A stretch of DNA of 63,489 nt, taken from Pseudomonadales bacterium. Lineage in GTDB: Bacteria; Pseudomonadota; Gammaproteobacteria; Pseudomonadales; Azotimanducaceae. Under the pieces are notes generated by a model. The model did not search any database and was not told the DNA's origin. It saw only the letters and a program-made list of their open reading frames with translations. This document shows, piece by piece, positions 16,005-23,791 of the stretch. The stretch covers positions 1-63,489 of the forward strand of contig JANQFF010000367.1 of assembly GCA_028277965.1 (NCBI GenBank). Reading direction: 5' to 3'. A program made the translations under genes and the position numbers. Position 1 is the stretch's first letter, and the number at the start of each line of letters is the position of its first letter.

Positions 16005-16607
16005 ATGTCACGCACCGATGACGTCGCAGCAGTCCTAACGTCCTACCCCCAGAATATCACCCTCGACGACGACACCGTCCTCACACTTCGCCCAGCGACA
16101 CCTGACGACAAAGAAGCGATCCTCGCATTCGCCAAAGGGCTCGACGAAAACGACCTGTTGTTTCTCAGGGTCGATATCACCAAGGCAACCGCCGTCAACA
16201 ACTGGCTGAAGAACGTAAAGTCCGGAAACACGGTTTCGCTGCTGGCGATGGACGGCGATCAGGTTGTCGGATACGCAACGGTGGACACCAACCCTGCATA
16301 CTGGACCCGCAGAGTGGGCGAAATCCGCATCAATATTGCTGCTGCGCTTCGTTCCAAAGGTCTCGGTCGGCATCTCACATCAAAAATCTTCGATGTGGCC
16401 CGCGATCTGGGACTAAAGAAAATCATTGCTCACATGACACCCGATCAGGCCGGTGCCCAGGCGGCGTTCCAGCGCCTTGGTTTTCAGCCCGAGGCTCTGC
16501 TGGCTGACTATATCGAGGACCGTGCAGGGAATGTGCATGATCTTGCGATCATGTCTTACGAGATCGAAGGGCTGACCAGTCAGGTCGACGAACCGCTGCG
16601 GTTGTAA
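16005..16607 (+). CDS. GNAT family N-acetyltransferase
   Basis: A 200-aa acetyl-CoA-dependent acetyltransferase. The beta4 strand and pantetheine loop are visible as IRINIAAALRSKGLGRHLTSKI (Q/RxxGxG/A pattern), followed by ARDLGLKKIIAHMTPDQAGAQAAFQRLGFQPEA. The substrate is unknown. The start is ATG with ACGGAGACCC upstream. It is downstream of the WS/DGAT gene, probably the last gene of that operon; a 25-bp inverted REP pair begins at the base after its stop. Confidence 0.88.
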   Translation: MSRTDDVAAVLTSYPQNITLDDDTVLTLRPATPDDKEAILAFAKGLDENDLLFLRVDITKATAVNNWLKNVKSGNTVSLLAMDGDQVVGYATVDTNPAYWTRRVGEIRINIAAALRSKGLGRHLTSKIFDVARDLGLKKIIAHMTPDQAGAQAAFQRLGFQPEALLADYIEDRAGNVHDLAIMSYEIEGLTSQVDEPLRL

Positions 16608-16675
16608 GATCGCGGCTAAAGCCGCTCCTACAGAGGTAGCTAAATCGCGATGTAGGAGCGGCTTTAGCCGCGATC
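16608..16675. repeat. Inverted pair of REP-like elements
   Basis: Two 25-base arms (16608-16632 and 16651-16675) are perfect inverse copies, separated by 18 bases. The pair starts one base after the GNAT stop and its right end includes the first bases of the convergent acyltransferase stop. It could form a long hairpin in transcripts from either direction and act as a bidirectional terminator or mRNA stabiliser. Confidence 0.88.
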
Positions 16676-17660
16676 AGTCGAAGGTCCCTTTGGCCTTCAG
16701 TTCCTCGTGTTTAGCCTGCATTGACCGGTAGATGCTGTCTGTTGCGGCCGGTACTTCCGTTCCCGGCTCGAAGTAGATCGGATCAAGGACATGGGCAGCG
16801 ACGGGTCCCGGGGTGGACTGTTTCTGACCAGGTGGGCGGATCTTCCCGAGACCTTCGAGGTACACCGGCACGACAGGTACACCTGCTTCGAGAGCGAGTA
16901 TCGAAACGCCATGTTTGAATCGTGACATATCCCTGCCCCGCGCCCGGGTCCCTTCCGGAAACAACATGAGGTTCGCACCTTTGCTCAAGAGCCACTTAGG
17001 GTAGTCCAGGGTTTTCGATCCCCCACCCCGCCGGATGGGATAAGAGCCGTTGACCAGGGAGTTGTACCAGGGTTGGAGCGTGATTTCCTTGCGGCCTTTG
17101 AGAAACCAACGGTCCGCAGCCGCGCCAAAGAACAGGTTCGTGCGAATCCTCCAGGGGATCGCTTTCATCAGACAGTACTGATCCCAGTGACTCGCGTGAT
17201 TCGCAACGACAATGCAGGGACCGTCGACATCATCGAACTTCTCTTTGCCGAACACCTCATGATCGGTGAACATCTTGCGCCCCCAGCGCCCGAACGAATA
17301 CTGGTACATCGCAACCCGCACAATTCGGCACCACCACTGGCGCTGCCACTCGTGAGGTCCGGCGGTTTTGATCGACTGTGACAGCAGTCGCTGGAAGAGC
17401 GGCATCTCGACCGCCGGGAGAATGATCGTCTCAGCAGTTACGCTCAATTCCTGCGCCAGTGTCGCCCGGTACGCCAGGAAGTTGTTTGGCGCTTCGATGA
17501 ACACACACTGATCGAACTCACCCAGCGTGCGGTAACTCGCGATGATCTTGGCCTCCCAACGCTCCAGAGAGGTTTTAACCCCCTCCAGTACCTTGACGTT
17601 GTTGTGGATGGCTTTGACCCCGCTGGAGTGGTCACGCATCAGGAGCACATACTGGCCCAT
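16674..17660 (-). CDS. GYD-domain/PlsC-type acyltransferase fusion
   Basis: A 328-aa protein with two parts. Residues about 1-88 resemble the small GYD domain and align by eye with the stand-alone protein encoded just upstream: both start as a short strand, then a KxLxxR-type helix, an IxxxYxxLGxxD-FV strand and a TxxIxxLPAV end. Residues about 110-328 are a 1-acylglycerol-3-phosphate acyltransferase-type domain with H155 and D160 in NHASHWD and FPEGTRARGRDMSRFKHG. The HX4D domain would transfer acyl chains to lysophospholipid-like acceptors at the inner membrane. In the GYD part, the GYD tripeptide itself is replaced by GEFD. Confidence 0.88.
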   Translation of the reverse strand: MGQYVLLMRDHSSGVKAIHNNVKVLEGVKTSLERWEAKIIASYRTLGEFDQCVFIEAPNNFLAYRATLAQELSVTAETIILPAVEMPLFQRLLSQSIKTAGPHEWQRQWWCRIVRVAMYQYSFGRWGRKMFTDHEVFGKEKFDDVDGPCIVVANHASHWDQYCLMKAIPWRIRTNLFFGAAADRWFLKGRKEITLQPWYNSLVNGSYPIRRGGGSKTLDYPKWLLSKGANLMLFPEGTRARGRDMSRFKHGVSILALEAGVPVVPVYLEGLGKIRPPGQKQSTPGPVAAHVLDPIYFEPGTEVPAATDSIYRSMQAKHEELKAKGTFD

Positions 17661-17664
17661 GGCG

Positions 17665-17967
17665 TCAGCTCCGTTGCGGGTTTTCCGTCATCATCTTGAC
17701 GAACTCATCTATACCGACAGCTGGCAGTGTCATGATCTTGATCGTGCCCCGTGCGCCGAGTTCCATGGAGATACGCGCCATTACCTCGTTGCTGGGTGCA
17801 TCGAGCACGTTGACGAAGTCGTACCCGCCGAGCACTGCGTACTGATGGATGACACGGGCGCCCATTTCTTCAAGTTCCTTGTTTACAGCCTGCAGACGTT
17901 CAGGCCTTTCCTTCAACGTTTTCCGCCCTTCATCGGTCAGCGTGCTGATCATGATGTACGTCGCCAC
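17665..17967 (-). CDS. GYD domain-containing protein
   Basis: A 100-aa protein matching the GYD family (about 95 aa, ferredoxin-like fold). The sequence is YIMISTLTDEGRKTLKERP, then VIHQYAVLGGYDFVNVLDAP with the name-giving GYD at residues 48-50, then IKIMTLPAV. Function of the family is not established. It starts at GTG with AAGGGGA upstream and ends 4 bases before the fused GYD-acyltransferase gene, so the two are co-transcribed. Confidence 0.9.
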   Translation of the reverse strand: MATYIMISTLTDEGRKTLKERPERLQAVNKELEEMGARVIHQYAVLGGYDFVNVLDAPSNEVMARISMELGARGTIKIMTLPAVGIDEFVKMMTENPQRS

Positions 17968-18105
17968 TAAGAGTCCCCTTCCCGGCTGATGTCCCTGAGG
18001 ATGGTGCGCTGACGCTGCTTTCAGGTCAACCGCCCATCATGCGCCCATCTTGCAGCGCACCAAAAATTACAAACCAAAGACGAATATTGTGTCATTGCAT
18101 ACATT

Positions 18106-18116
18106 TTGCAGTGCAA
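18106..18116. promoter_or_regulatory. Candidate PhaR-type operator
   Basis: TTGCAGTGCAA is an 11-bp interrupted palindrome just upstream of the promoter-like sequence at 18124. TGC/GCA-rich palindromes are the type of site bound by PhaR repressors, and phaR is the second gene of the operon that begins 60 bases downstream. Autoregulation is inferred. Confidence 0.45.
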
Positions 18117-18123
18117 CATATTC

Positions 18124-18152
18124 TTGACGTGCATATCGATAGAAACGATAGT
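18124..18152 (+). promoter_or_regulatory. Sigma70-type promoter for the hydrolase-phaR-hydrolase operon
   Basis: TTGACG at 18124-18129 and GATAGT at 18147-18152 are separated by 17 bases, close to the sigma70 consensus. They lie 24 bases before the TTG start at 18176. The region is A+T-rich relative to its surroundings. Confidence 0.55.
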
Positions 18153-18175
18153 TAGACAAACAGGGTGAGATAATT

Positions 18176-18979
18176 TTGAGCTACTACGAAGAAATCGATG
18201 TAGAGCAGACCAAAGCTGGTACCCCGAGTCTTTTCGATTCCATCACGGAATTACCGAGAGTCATGTTTGAAGCGGGCCGGCTTGGCATGTCCTGGCCGAC
18301 ACTTCTGTCCTGTGCCCCGAAGGGTGACGGCCACGCGGTCATGGTGCTCCCTGGTTTCATGGGCGGAGACGAATCAACACTGCTTTTGCGTCGTTTCCTG
18401 ACTCAGCTTGGCTACAAGGCATTACCCTGGCTGCAAGGTACCAACTCAGGCGACCCGCGCCTGTTAGACAGTGTGATGAAACGCTTCTACCGCACACACC
18501 AGGTCTATGGAGAACAGATCTCTCTGGTAGGCCAGAGTCTCGGGGGTGTGTTCTCCAGGGAGATAGCACGCCAGTTCCCTGACGCTGTTCGCTGTGTGGT
18601 GACGCTGGGAAGCCCGTTTATGGCGGACAGTGGCGCCTCGACCAGTCCAATGGTCGAGAAGCTCTTCGAACAGATGTCCGGACTGACAGTCGAAGACATG
18701 AGGGACCGGCTGCCCAATCCAGAGATGCAAACTGAACCCCTGGGTATGCCATGTACCGCTATTTACAGCAAAGAAGACGGTGTGGTGCACTGGCGGACAT
18801 GTGTCGAGCCGGACAGCCCGACGACAGAGAACATCCGTGTCCTTGGCAGTCACACCGGTATGGCGATGAATCCCGACGTTCTGAGAGTCGTTGCAGACCG
18901 CCTGTCACAGGACCCGAACGACTGGAATCGCTTCGACACCAAATCCGGATTACGCAGTTTTATCTATCCAAGCTGCTGA
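18176..18979 (+). CDS. Alpha/beta hydrolase
   Basis: A 267-aa hydrolase starting at TTG (18176), chosen because GGGTGAG sits 6 bases upstream and no other start fits. The nucleophile is S121 in GQSLGG, the oxyanion strand is MVLPGFMGGD, and the acid and histidine candidates are YSKEDGVV and LGSHTGMAMN. No signal peptide, so cytoplasmic. It has the same plan as the hydrolase at 13440. It is the first gene of an operon with phaR and a third hydrolase, so an intracellular polyester or lipid substrate is plausible but unproven. Confidence 0.86.
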   Translation: MSYYEEIDVEQTKAGTPSLFDSITELPRVMFEAGRLGMSWPTLLSCAPKGDGHAVMVLPGFMGGDESTLLLRRFLTQLGYKALPWLQGTNSGDPRLLDSVMKRFYRTHQVYGEQISLVGQSLGGVFSREIARQFPDAVRCVVTLGSPFMADSGASTSPMVEKLFEQMSGLTVEDMRDRLPNPEMQTEPLGMPCTAIYSKEDGVVHWRTCVEPDSPTTENIRVLGSHTGMAMNPDVLRVVADRLSQDPNDWNRFDTKSGLRSFIYPSC

Positions 18980-18985
18980 GCAGAA

Positions 18986-19435
18986 ATGCACCAGTTCAAA
19001 AAATATCCCAACCGCCGGCTCTACGACATGACCGAGAGTCGCTACGTTACGATTGAAGACATCCGCAATCTCATCACCGAAGGTGAGAGTATCGAAGTCA
19101 TCGACAGCCGGGATAAATCTGACATTACACGGTCCGTGCTACTGCAGATCCTTGCGGAACAGGAAGCAGATGGTCACGGCACCGTCCTCACCAATCGGGT
19201 CATCGAACAGATGATCCGGTTTTACGGTGATCAACTCGGGAGTGTGGCTGCCAGATACATCGAACAGAGTATCGTGGCTTTCATGGAACACCAGGAACAA
19301 CTGAGAGCTCATCTCAAACAGCTCAACAGTATGAATCCCCTGAATATGATGCGTCAGGCATTCGAAGACGCGACACCGGACTGGCCCGGCACGCCACCTC
19401 GGCGTGAATCGAAGGATCCAGACGACAAAAGCTGA
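18986..19435 (+). CDS. phaR: Polyhydroxyalkanoate synthesis repressor PhaR
   Basis: A 149-aa regulator with the PHA accumulation N-terminal DNA-binding domain: KKYPNRRLYDMTESRYVTIEDI at the start, then IEVIDSRDKSDITRSVLLQILAEQE, typical of PhaR/PhbF. The C-terminal half is a helical segment (PHB-accumulation domain) ending in a polar tail. PhaR represses phasin and PHA genes and is released when it binds PHA granules. The structural PHA genes (phaC, phaP) are not in the window. It lies 6 bases after the hydrolase at 18176, and a candidate PhaR site lies upstream of the operon. Confidence 0.95.
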   Translation: MHQFKKYPNRRLYDMTESRYVTIEDIRNLITEGESIEVIDSRDKSDITRSVLLQILAEQEADGHGTVLTNRVIEQMIRFYGDQLGSVAARYIEQSIVAFMEHQEQLRAHLKQLNSMNPLNMMRQAFEDATPDWPGTPPRRESKDPDDKS

Positions 19436-19452
19436 CACGTCAGAGACACCCT

Positions 19453-20373
19453 ATGCAAGAGTTTACGCTTACTGCCAGTGACGGATGGCCCGTTGCCGCA
19501 TATCACTGGGACACCCCTTCGCCGAAAGCCGTCGTACACATCGCTCACGGTATGGGGGAGCACGCTCAGCGTTATGACTGGGTTGCCCGCGGGCTCAATG
19601 AAGCGGGTTATCGGGTATACGCCAACGATCACCGTGGACACGGTAAGACAGCGGATGAGCACATTGGATATATGGGCCCTGATGGCTGGAACCGGGTCCT
19701 GGCCGATACGTATGAGTTCAATCGATACATTGCGGGCGAATGTCCCGGTGTGCCCATAGTGCTCCTCGGCCACAGCATGGGCGCGATGATCTCCCAGCAG
19801 TACATCACGAGACATGGCTACTCTATCGATGGCCTCATCCTGTCGGGCTCCCCCGGGTTCAAAGCGCCATCTAGAAACCCCCTGCCCCGCTGGATACTGA
19901 AGTTCGAACAAAGACGGCTCGGCCCCGAGGGCGCCAGCGGTCTCATGCAGAAACTGCTGTTCGGCAGCGCCAATAAACCGTTCGACGGTCGGGACGCGAC
20001 CGGTTTCGAATGGCTTTCCAGGGATCCGGATCAGGTGCGTGCGTACGTGGACGACCCCCTGTGCGGCTTTGTGATCGCCACAGGTTCTCTCAGCGACATG
20101 TACGCCGGTGTGGGTCACGCATCAAATGACGAAAATCTCGCCAGGCTCCCCAGGACACTTCCGACGTTTATATTTGCGGGTACCGACGATCCGGTTCACG
20201 GTGAGCAGGAGGACATTCTGCGGATGGTGCAGAAGTACACCGAAACGGGGTTAAGCAACCTGACCGTCAGGTGGTACGCCGAAGGTCGTCACGAAATGTT
20301 CAACGAAACGAATCGCGACGAAGTACTGGCGGAAGTGGTCCAATGGCTGGATACTAACCTGCCGGGGGATTAG
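19453..20373 (+). CDS. Alpha/beta hydrolase (monoacylglycerol lipase-like)
   Basis: A 306-aa serine hydrolase of the Hydrolase_4 type. HGMGEHAQRYD forms the oxyanion region, S108 is the nucleophile in GHSMGA, and acid and histidine candidates are GTDDPVHG and EGRHEMFNE. The pattern YANDHRGHGKT is typical of monoacylglycerol and lysophospholipases. No signal peptide. It is the third gene of the phaR operon, 17 bases after phaR. Confidence 0.9.
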   Translation: MQEFTLTASDGWPVAAYHWDTPSPKAVVHIAHGMGEHAQRYDWVARGLNEAGYRVYANDHRGHGKTADEHIGYMGPDGWNRVLADTYEFNRYIAGECPGVPIVLLGHSMGAMISQQYITRHGYSIDGLILSGSPGFKAPSRNPLPRWILKFEQRRLGPEGASGLMQKLLFGSANKPFDGRDATGFEWLSRDPDQVRAYVDDPLCGFVIATGSLSDMYAGVGHASNDENLARLPRTLPTFIFAGTDDPVHGEQEDILRMVQKYTETGLSNLTVRWYAEGRHEMFNETNRDEVLAEVVQWLDTNLPGD

Positions 20374-20383
20374 GGGGACTGAT

Positions 20384-20803
20384 ATGCACACTGTCGCCGA
20401 TATGCTGGAGCGCAAACCCAGAGAACCAAACTGGATCGCGCCTCTGGCCTCCGTTCACGACGCTTTGAAGTGCATGAATGAAAAGAACGTGGGCGCCTTG
20501 CTCGTGCAGATCGACGATATTCTGGTTGGGATCGTTTCCGAGCGTGACTACGTCCGCAAAGTCATTCTCGACCGGCACGCATCAGGCAGCAAGAAGGTGT
20601 CCGAAGTCATGACGCGCGACGTGGTGACCGTGACACCCCAGGATACCGTGATGCACTGCATCGCCCTCATGCGCCGTCATCACGTGAGACACCTCCCCGT
20701 CCTCGTCGAAGGCAAAGCAATTGGCATGGTGTCCCTGCGCGACCTCTTCCTCGACGCCATCCAGGAAAAGTTCGAAGAGCACAACGTCAAAATTCAGTCC
20801 TGA
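20384..20803 (+). CDS. CBS-domain protein (stand-alone pair)
   Basis: A 139-aa protein consisting almost only of two CBS motifs (about residues 12-65 with VGIVSERDYVRKVI, and about 75-135 with TRDVVTVTPQDTVM ... IGMVSLRDLF). The SERDY and SLRDL segments fit ligand-binding CBS pairs. It may sense adenine nucleotides; the partner is unknown. GGGGGACTGAT precedes the ATG, 10 bases after the hydrolase stop. Its 3' end overlaps the convergent peroxiredoxin gene by 10 bases. Confidence 0.9.
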   Translation: MHTVADMLERKPREPNWIAPLASVHDALKCMNEKNVGALLVQIDDILVGIVSERDYVRKVILDRHASGSKKVSEVMTRDVVTVTPQDTVMHCIALMRRHHVRHLPVLVEGKAIGMVSLRDLFLDAIQEKFEEHNVKIQS

Positions 20804-21240
20804 AGCGTCTCCTTCACCAGCTCCATATGTGAGCCGACAAAAAAGTCCGACACCACCCGGTTGCTGACTGTTCCGTCCGTTTCCACCAGATACGTGGCCC
20901 GCCTGACACCCACTCCAAACGGGCCGTCCACACCGTAAGCCCGGATGACCTTTTTCCTGGTGTCAGCCAGCAGCGGAAACGGTATCGAATGGCGTTCGGT
21001 AAACCGTTCATGGCTATCCACACTCTGGGGACTGATGCCGATAATCTGCACGCCGATCTCCTCCAATCCCTCGTACTCATCACGGAACGCACAGGCTTCT
21101 GCCGTGCAGACGGGTGTGAAGTCGGCCGGATAGAAATAGACGATGGTCCGTCCGTTTTCGAGCGCATCCCCCAGGCGGACAATCTCCCCCTGCGCATCAG
21201 GCAGCTCAAAATCGGGCGCTGTGTCTCCTACGTTGATCAT
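20794..21240 (-). CDS. bcp: Peroxiredoxin (BCP/PrxQ type)
   Basis: A 148-aa thiol peroxidase reducing hydrogen peroxide and organic hydroperoxides. The peroxidatic C45 is in TPVCTAEACAFRD, with a second cysteine, C50, five residues later. That is the Cys+5 arrangement of the PrxQ/BCP group that forms an intramolecular disulfide. Length agrees with the family. It stands alone. Confidence 0.92.
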   Translation of the reverse strand: MINVGDTAPDFELPDAQGEIVRLGDALENGRTIVYFYPADFTPVCTAEACAFRDEYEGLEEIGVQIIGISPQSVDSHERFTERHSIPFPLLADTRKKVIRAYGVDGPFGVGVRRATYLVETDGTVSNRVVSDFFVGSHMELVKETLQD

Positions 21241-21332
21241 AGGTGAGGACTGTTGTTGGATTGCGGCGATTGTATTTCACGAAGGGCGAAGCAGGCCAGT
21301 ATCTCGAGGAAGCCCTGAGCATCTGTGTCCCT

Positions 21333-22286
21333 TCAGAACCAGTCGATCGATTGACCGTGAGGCCCCGTCATCGCGACGGGGGTGCCGTCAACCGCAAGCA
21401 GAAACCTGTCAGGGGTCACTTCCACAGTTGACTGATTGACGATATCCGGAAAAACAGACGGATGTTCGTTACTGATCCAGGTGAGGTCCAGATCTGCGAC
21501 GATTCTCCTGAATGCCTCCCGCTCACCGACAGGGAGATACGCGAGAACTGCGGAGTGAAACACCACAGTACTCGCATCGCCGGGCGCGCGCGAGACCAGT
21601 GCCTCCAGACCGGCTACGAGATCGCCTTCGAGGATTTCCGCGGGACTTTTTTTCGCCACCTGGATCGCCCGGTTCAGGTTCTCAAGACGCTCAGTGTGTT
21701 CGGGCCAGACAAGGAGTCTCAGCCATTCCATGTCTTGCTCATCCATCACTGACAGCGGATGGATATCAATGCCTCCCCGCCAGCTGATTTCGGGGAGTTT
21801 TGACGGGAGCGGCGTTTTTTTGTTTACCTCGCAACTGAATGCAGGCGCTGCACTTTCCCCTGACACCAGCTGTACCCTGCCGTAGTCGTATGTGTACTTG
21901 TCAGGGAACAGACAGAGCCCCGCTGATGTCCCAACTTCAATCAGCACAATGGGTTCCGCAAGACCGGCCAGGACCGGGAGCAAAACGGCACACCGAGCTG
22001 GCTCGTTGGTCTGGGTGGACCTCGCAAGGATTTCCGGCTGTATCCGATCCCAATCGCGAGTAACCACATGACAAAACTCTCGACCACTACCTACCACGCC
22101 ATGCAGCAAGCGAACGACAGCCAACAAGAGGTTTGGCTGCTGTTTGGCCCTGGGAAGCGTCGCCAGAAGTTCCAGAACCCTGGCATCGTCAGCGACAGCA
22201 GTCGTGAAAGACCAGTAGGACGGTGAGTAGTTCCTGGCCTCGAATTCCGCAAAGTTGAGATACCGCTGTTTCAGCTCTTCCAACAC
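21333..22286 (-). CDS. DUF2332 domain-containing protein
   Basis: A 317-aa protein with GTG start (22286). It fits the DUF2332 pattern: YSPSYWSFTTAVADDARVLELLATLPRAKQQPNLLLAVVRLLHG near the N-terminus, then EVGTSAGLCLFPDKYTYDYG, which resembles a methyltransferase-like nucleotide loop, and later VVFHSAVLAYLPVGEREAF. Function is not established. No membrane segments. It is followed on the same strand by the peroxiredoxin gene 92 bases away. Confidence 0.85.
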   Translation of the reverse strand: MLEELKQRYLNFAEFEARNYSPSYWSFTTAVADDARVLELLATLPRAKQQPNLLLAVVRLLHGVVGSGREFCHVVTRDWDRIQPEILARSTQTNEPARCAVLLPVLAGLAEPIVLIEVGTSAGLCLFPDKYTYDYGRVQLVSGESAAPAFSCEVNKKTPLPSKLPEISWRGGIDIHPLSVMDEQDMEWLRLLVWPEHTERLENLNRAIQVAKKSPAEILEGDLVAGLEALVSRAPGDASTVVFHSAVLAYLPVGEREAFRRIVADLDLTWISNEHPSVFPDIVNQSTVEVTPDRFLLAVDGTPVAMTGPHGQSIDWF

Positions 22287-22525
22287 AGCTAGCGCGGTGG
22301 AACCTCCTCGAGTCTGACCTTCCCCGGCCTCGTAACCGCATGGCCCCTAAATTCGATACCTAACCAATCGCCGATATTACCCATCACAGATTCTTCCACC
22401 AGGCTGTTCTCTTAGAGTACACGGTTCATGTCCGGGTCTTGAAATGCTGGAACAGAAAGCAGACAAAGAACCGTGATTCGAATAATCTCGACAATCGTCA
22501 TACAACCGAACCGCACGAGGTCCAC

Positions 22526-22783
22526 ATGGCAGACATACTTGAACTGGCGCTGATACTTCTGGCTGTTGCCTCGCCATTCCTCATTGCGATGTTGCTCAAA
22601 CACTATTTCCAATACAAATCCGAAACGGCGAACAAACTTGCAGAGCTGGATCTGAAACTGGCTCAAAACGAAAACGAGCTCTTGCGACAACAGGTAGAGG
22701 GTTTACAGAAAAGAGTAGAAACCCTCGAGGCAGTGGTGACCGAAGAAAGCTACGATCTCAACAGAAGAATTGCGAATCTTTAA
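22526..22783 (+). CDS. PspB-like small membrane protein
   Basis: An 85-aa protein with start ATG at 22526 (CGAGG upstream; an in-frame upstream ATG at 22439 gives an unlikely polar extension). Residues about 4-25 form one membrane span and about 30-85 a coiled coil. The ending LQKRVETLEAVVTEESYDL recalls the PspB C-terminus, where a leucine-rich coil interacts with PspC. No pspA or pspC is near, so this is a PspB-like protein rather than a proven Psp member. Confidence 0.7.
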   Translation: MADILELALILLAVASPFLIAMLLKHYFQYKSETANKLAELDLKLAQNENELLRQQVEGLQKRVETLEAVVTEESYDLNRRIANL

Positions 22784-22788
22784 CACCC

Positions 22789-23052
22789 ATGCAGTCTCTT
22801 TTTACCTACACCGTCTGGCTCGGCGACAACTCCAAAGCGGCCGATCAGGAGTCTGAACATCAATTCAACGTGTTCGCCAGCAGTCGTGATGGCGCCCTCG
22901 AATGGGGAGACAAGCTCACCGCCCGAATGAGCAAACGCAGATCAAACATCGAAGTACTCCGGTCCAGTATTGATACTCCTTCAGGAGACAGCAGCTCTCT
23001 CCCAATGGTTGTTTACGGTCACTACGCAACGGACGACGAGATTGGCTGGTAA
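22789..23052 (+). CDS. Small hypothetical protein
   Basis: An 87-aa acidic soluble protein of unrecognised family (starts MQSLFTYTVWLGDNSKAADQ). It follows the PspB-like gene by 5 bases, and its last 11 bases overlap the start of the HAD phosphatase gene, which supports translation in one operon. No motif was recognised. Confidence 0.6.
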   Translation: MQSLFTYTVWLGDNSKAADQESEHQFNVFASSRDGALEWGDKLTARMSKRRSNIEVLRSSIDTPSGDSSSLPMVVYGHYATDDEIGW

Positions 23053-23683
23053 AGCAGCTGCGTTTTTCGACCTCGACGGCACTCTGACTGACCCCAAACC
23101 GGGGATCACACGTTGCATTCAATACGCCCTCGACCGGCTGGATGAAGAGATTCCAGATGCAGACGATCTCGAGTGGTGTATCGGTCCGCCCCTTATCTCC
23201 AGTATGGCAACGCTCGTTGGCGAAAAACGCGCACACCTGGCCGTGGAATACTATCGAGAGAGGTTTGCAGACGTCGGTTGGGCTGAAAACAGGCCGTATG
23301 AAGGCATAGCTGACCTTCTTGATGATCTGCATAGCCTGCAAATCCGCCTGTACGTGGCGACCAGCAAACCCCATGTCTTCGCAAATCGAATCCTCGAACA
23401 CTTTCATCTGGGTGGTTACTTCATTCGCGTATATGGGTCTGAGCTTGACGGCACCAACGTCGACAAGGCGGACCTACTCAGTTCCGCCCTGAGCGAAACG
23501 AAGGTCCCGGAACGGACAGTCATGATTGGGGACCGAAGTCACGACATCGCTGGCGCGCTCGCCAACGGTATGGAAACTATTGGTGTGACTTATGGGTATG
23601 GCTCCTACAACGAACTGAAGTCGGCCGGTGCACATCAGATTGTCGATGCACCAGCTGGAATTCTCAGTACATTCAGTACCTAG
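23042..23683 (+). CDS. HAD-superfamily hydrolase (phosphoglycolate-phosphatase-like)
   Basis: A 213-aa phosphatase beginning at TTG 23042, preceded by GACGAG; longer in-frame starts exist upstream but the family begins at about this point. The four HAD motifs are present: FFDLDGTLTD (nucleophile and acid), a threonine/serine step in VATSKPHV, a lysine in NVDKADLL and VMIGDRSHDIAGALANG. This is the Gph/PGP class with a helical cap. The substrate cannot be told from sequence. It is the third gene of the small operon starting at 22526. Confidence 0.88.
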   Translation: MAGKAAAFFDLDGTLTDPKPGITRCIQYALDRLDEEIPDADDLEWCIGPPLISSMATLVGEKRAHLAVEYYRERFADVGWAENRPYEGIADLLDDLHSLQIRLYVATSKPHVFANRILEHFHLGGYFIRVYGSELDGTNVDKADLLSSALSETKVPERTVMIGDRSHDIAGALANGMETIGVTYGYGSYNELKSAGAHQIVDAPAGILSTFST

Positions 23684-23791
23684 CAGCCGCTGTTGGTGAC
23701 GTAAGACACATTCGGCTCAGCATCGGGATTTGATGCTCGTCAGCTCCGGCGTTACATTGCATTTCAATCAGAACGCAGTTGAAGGTCCGTT

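Noticed and set aside
16608-16675. Insertion-sequence ends or a CRISPR-like repeat
   Set aside because: The arms match dispersed REP-like units rather than a transposon; there is no transposase and no spacer array.
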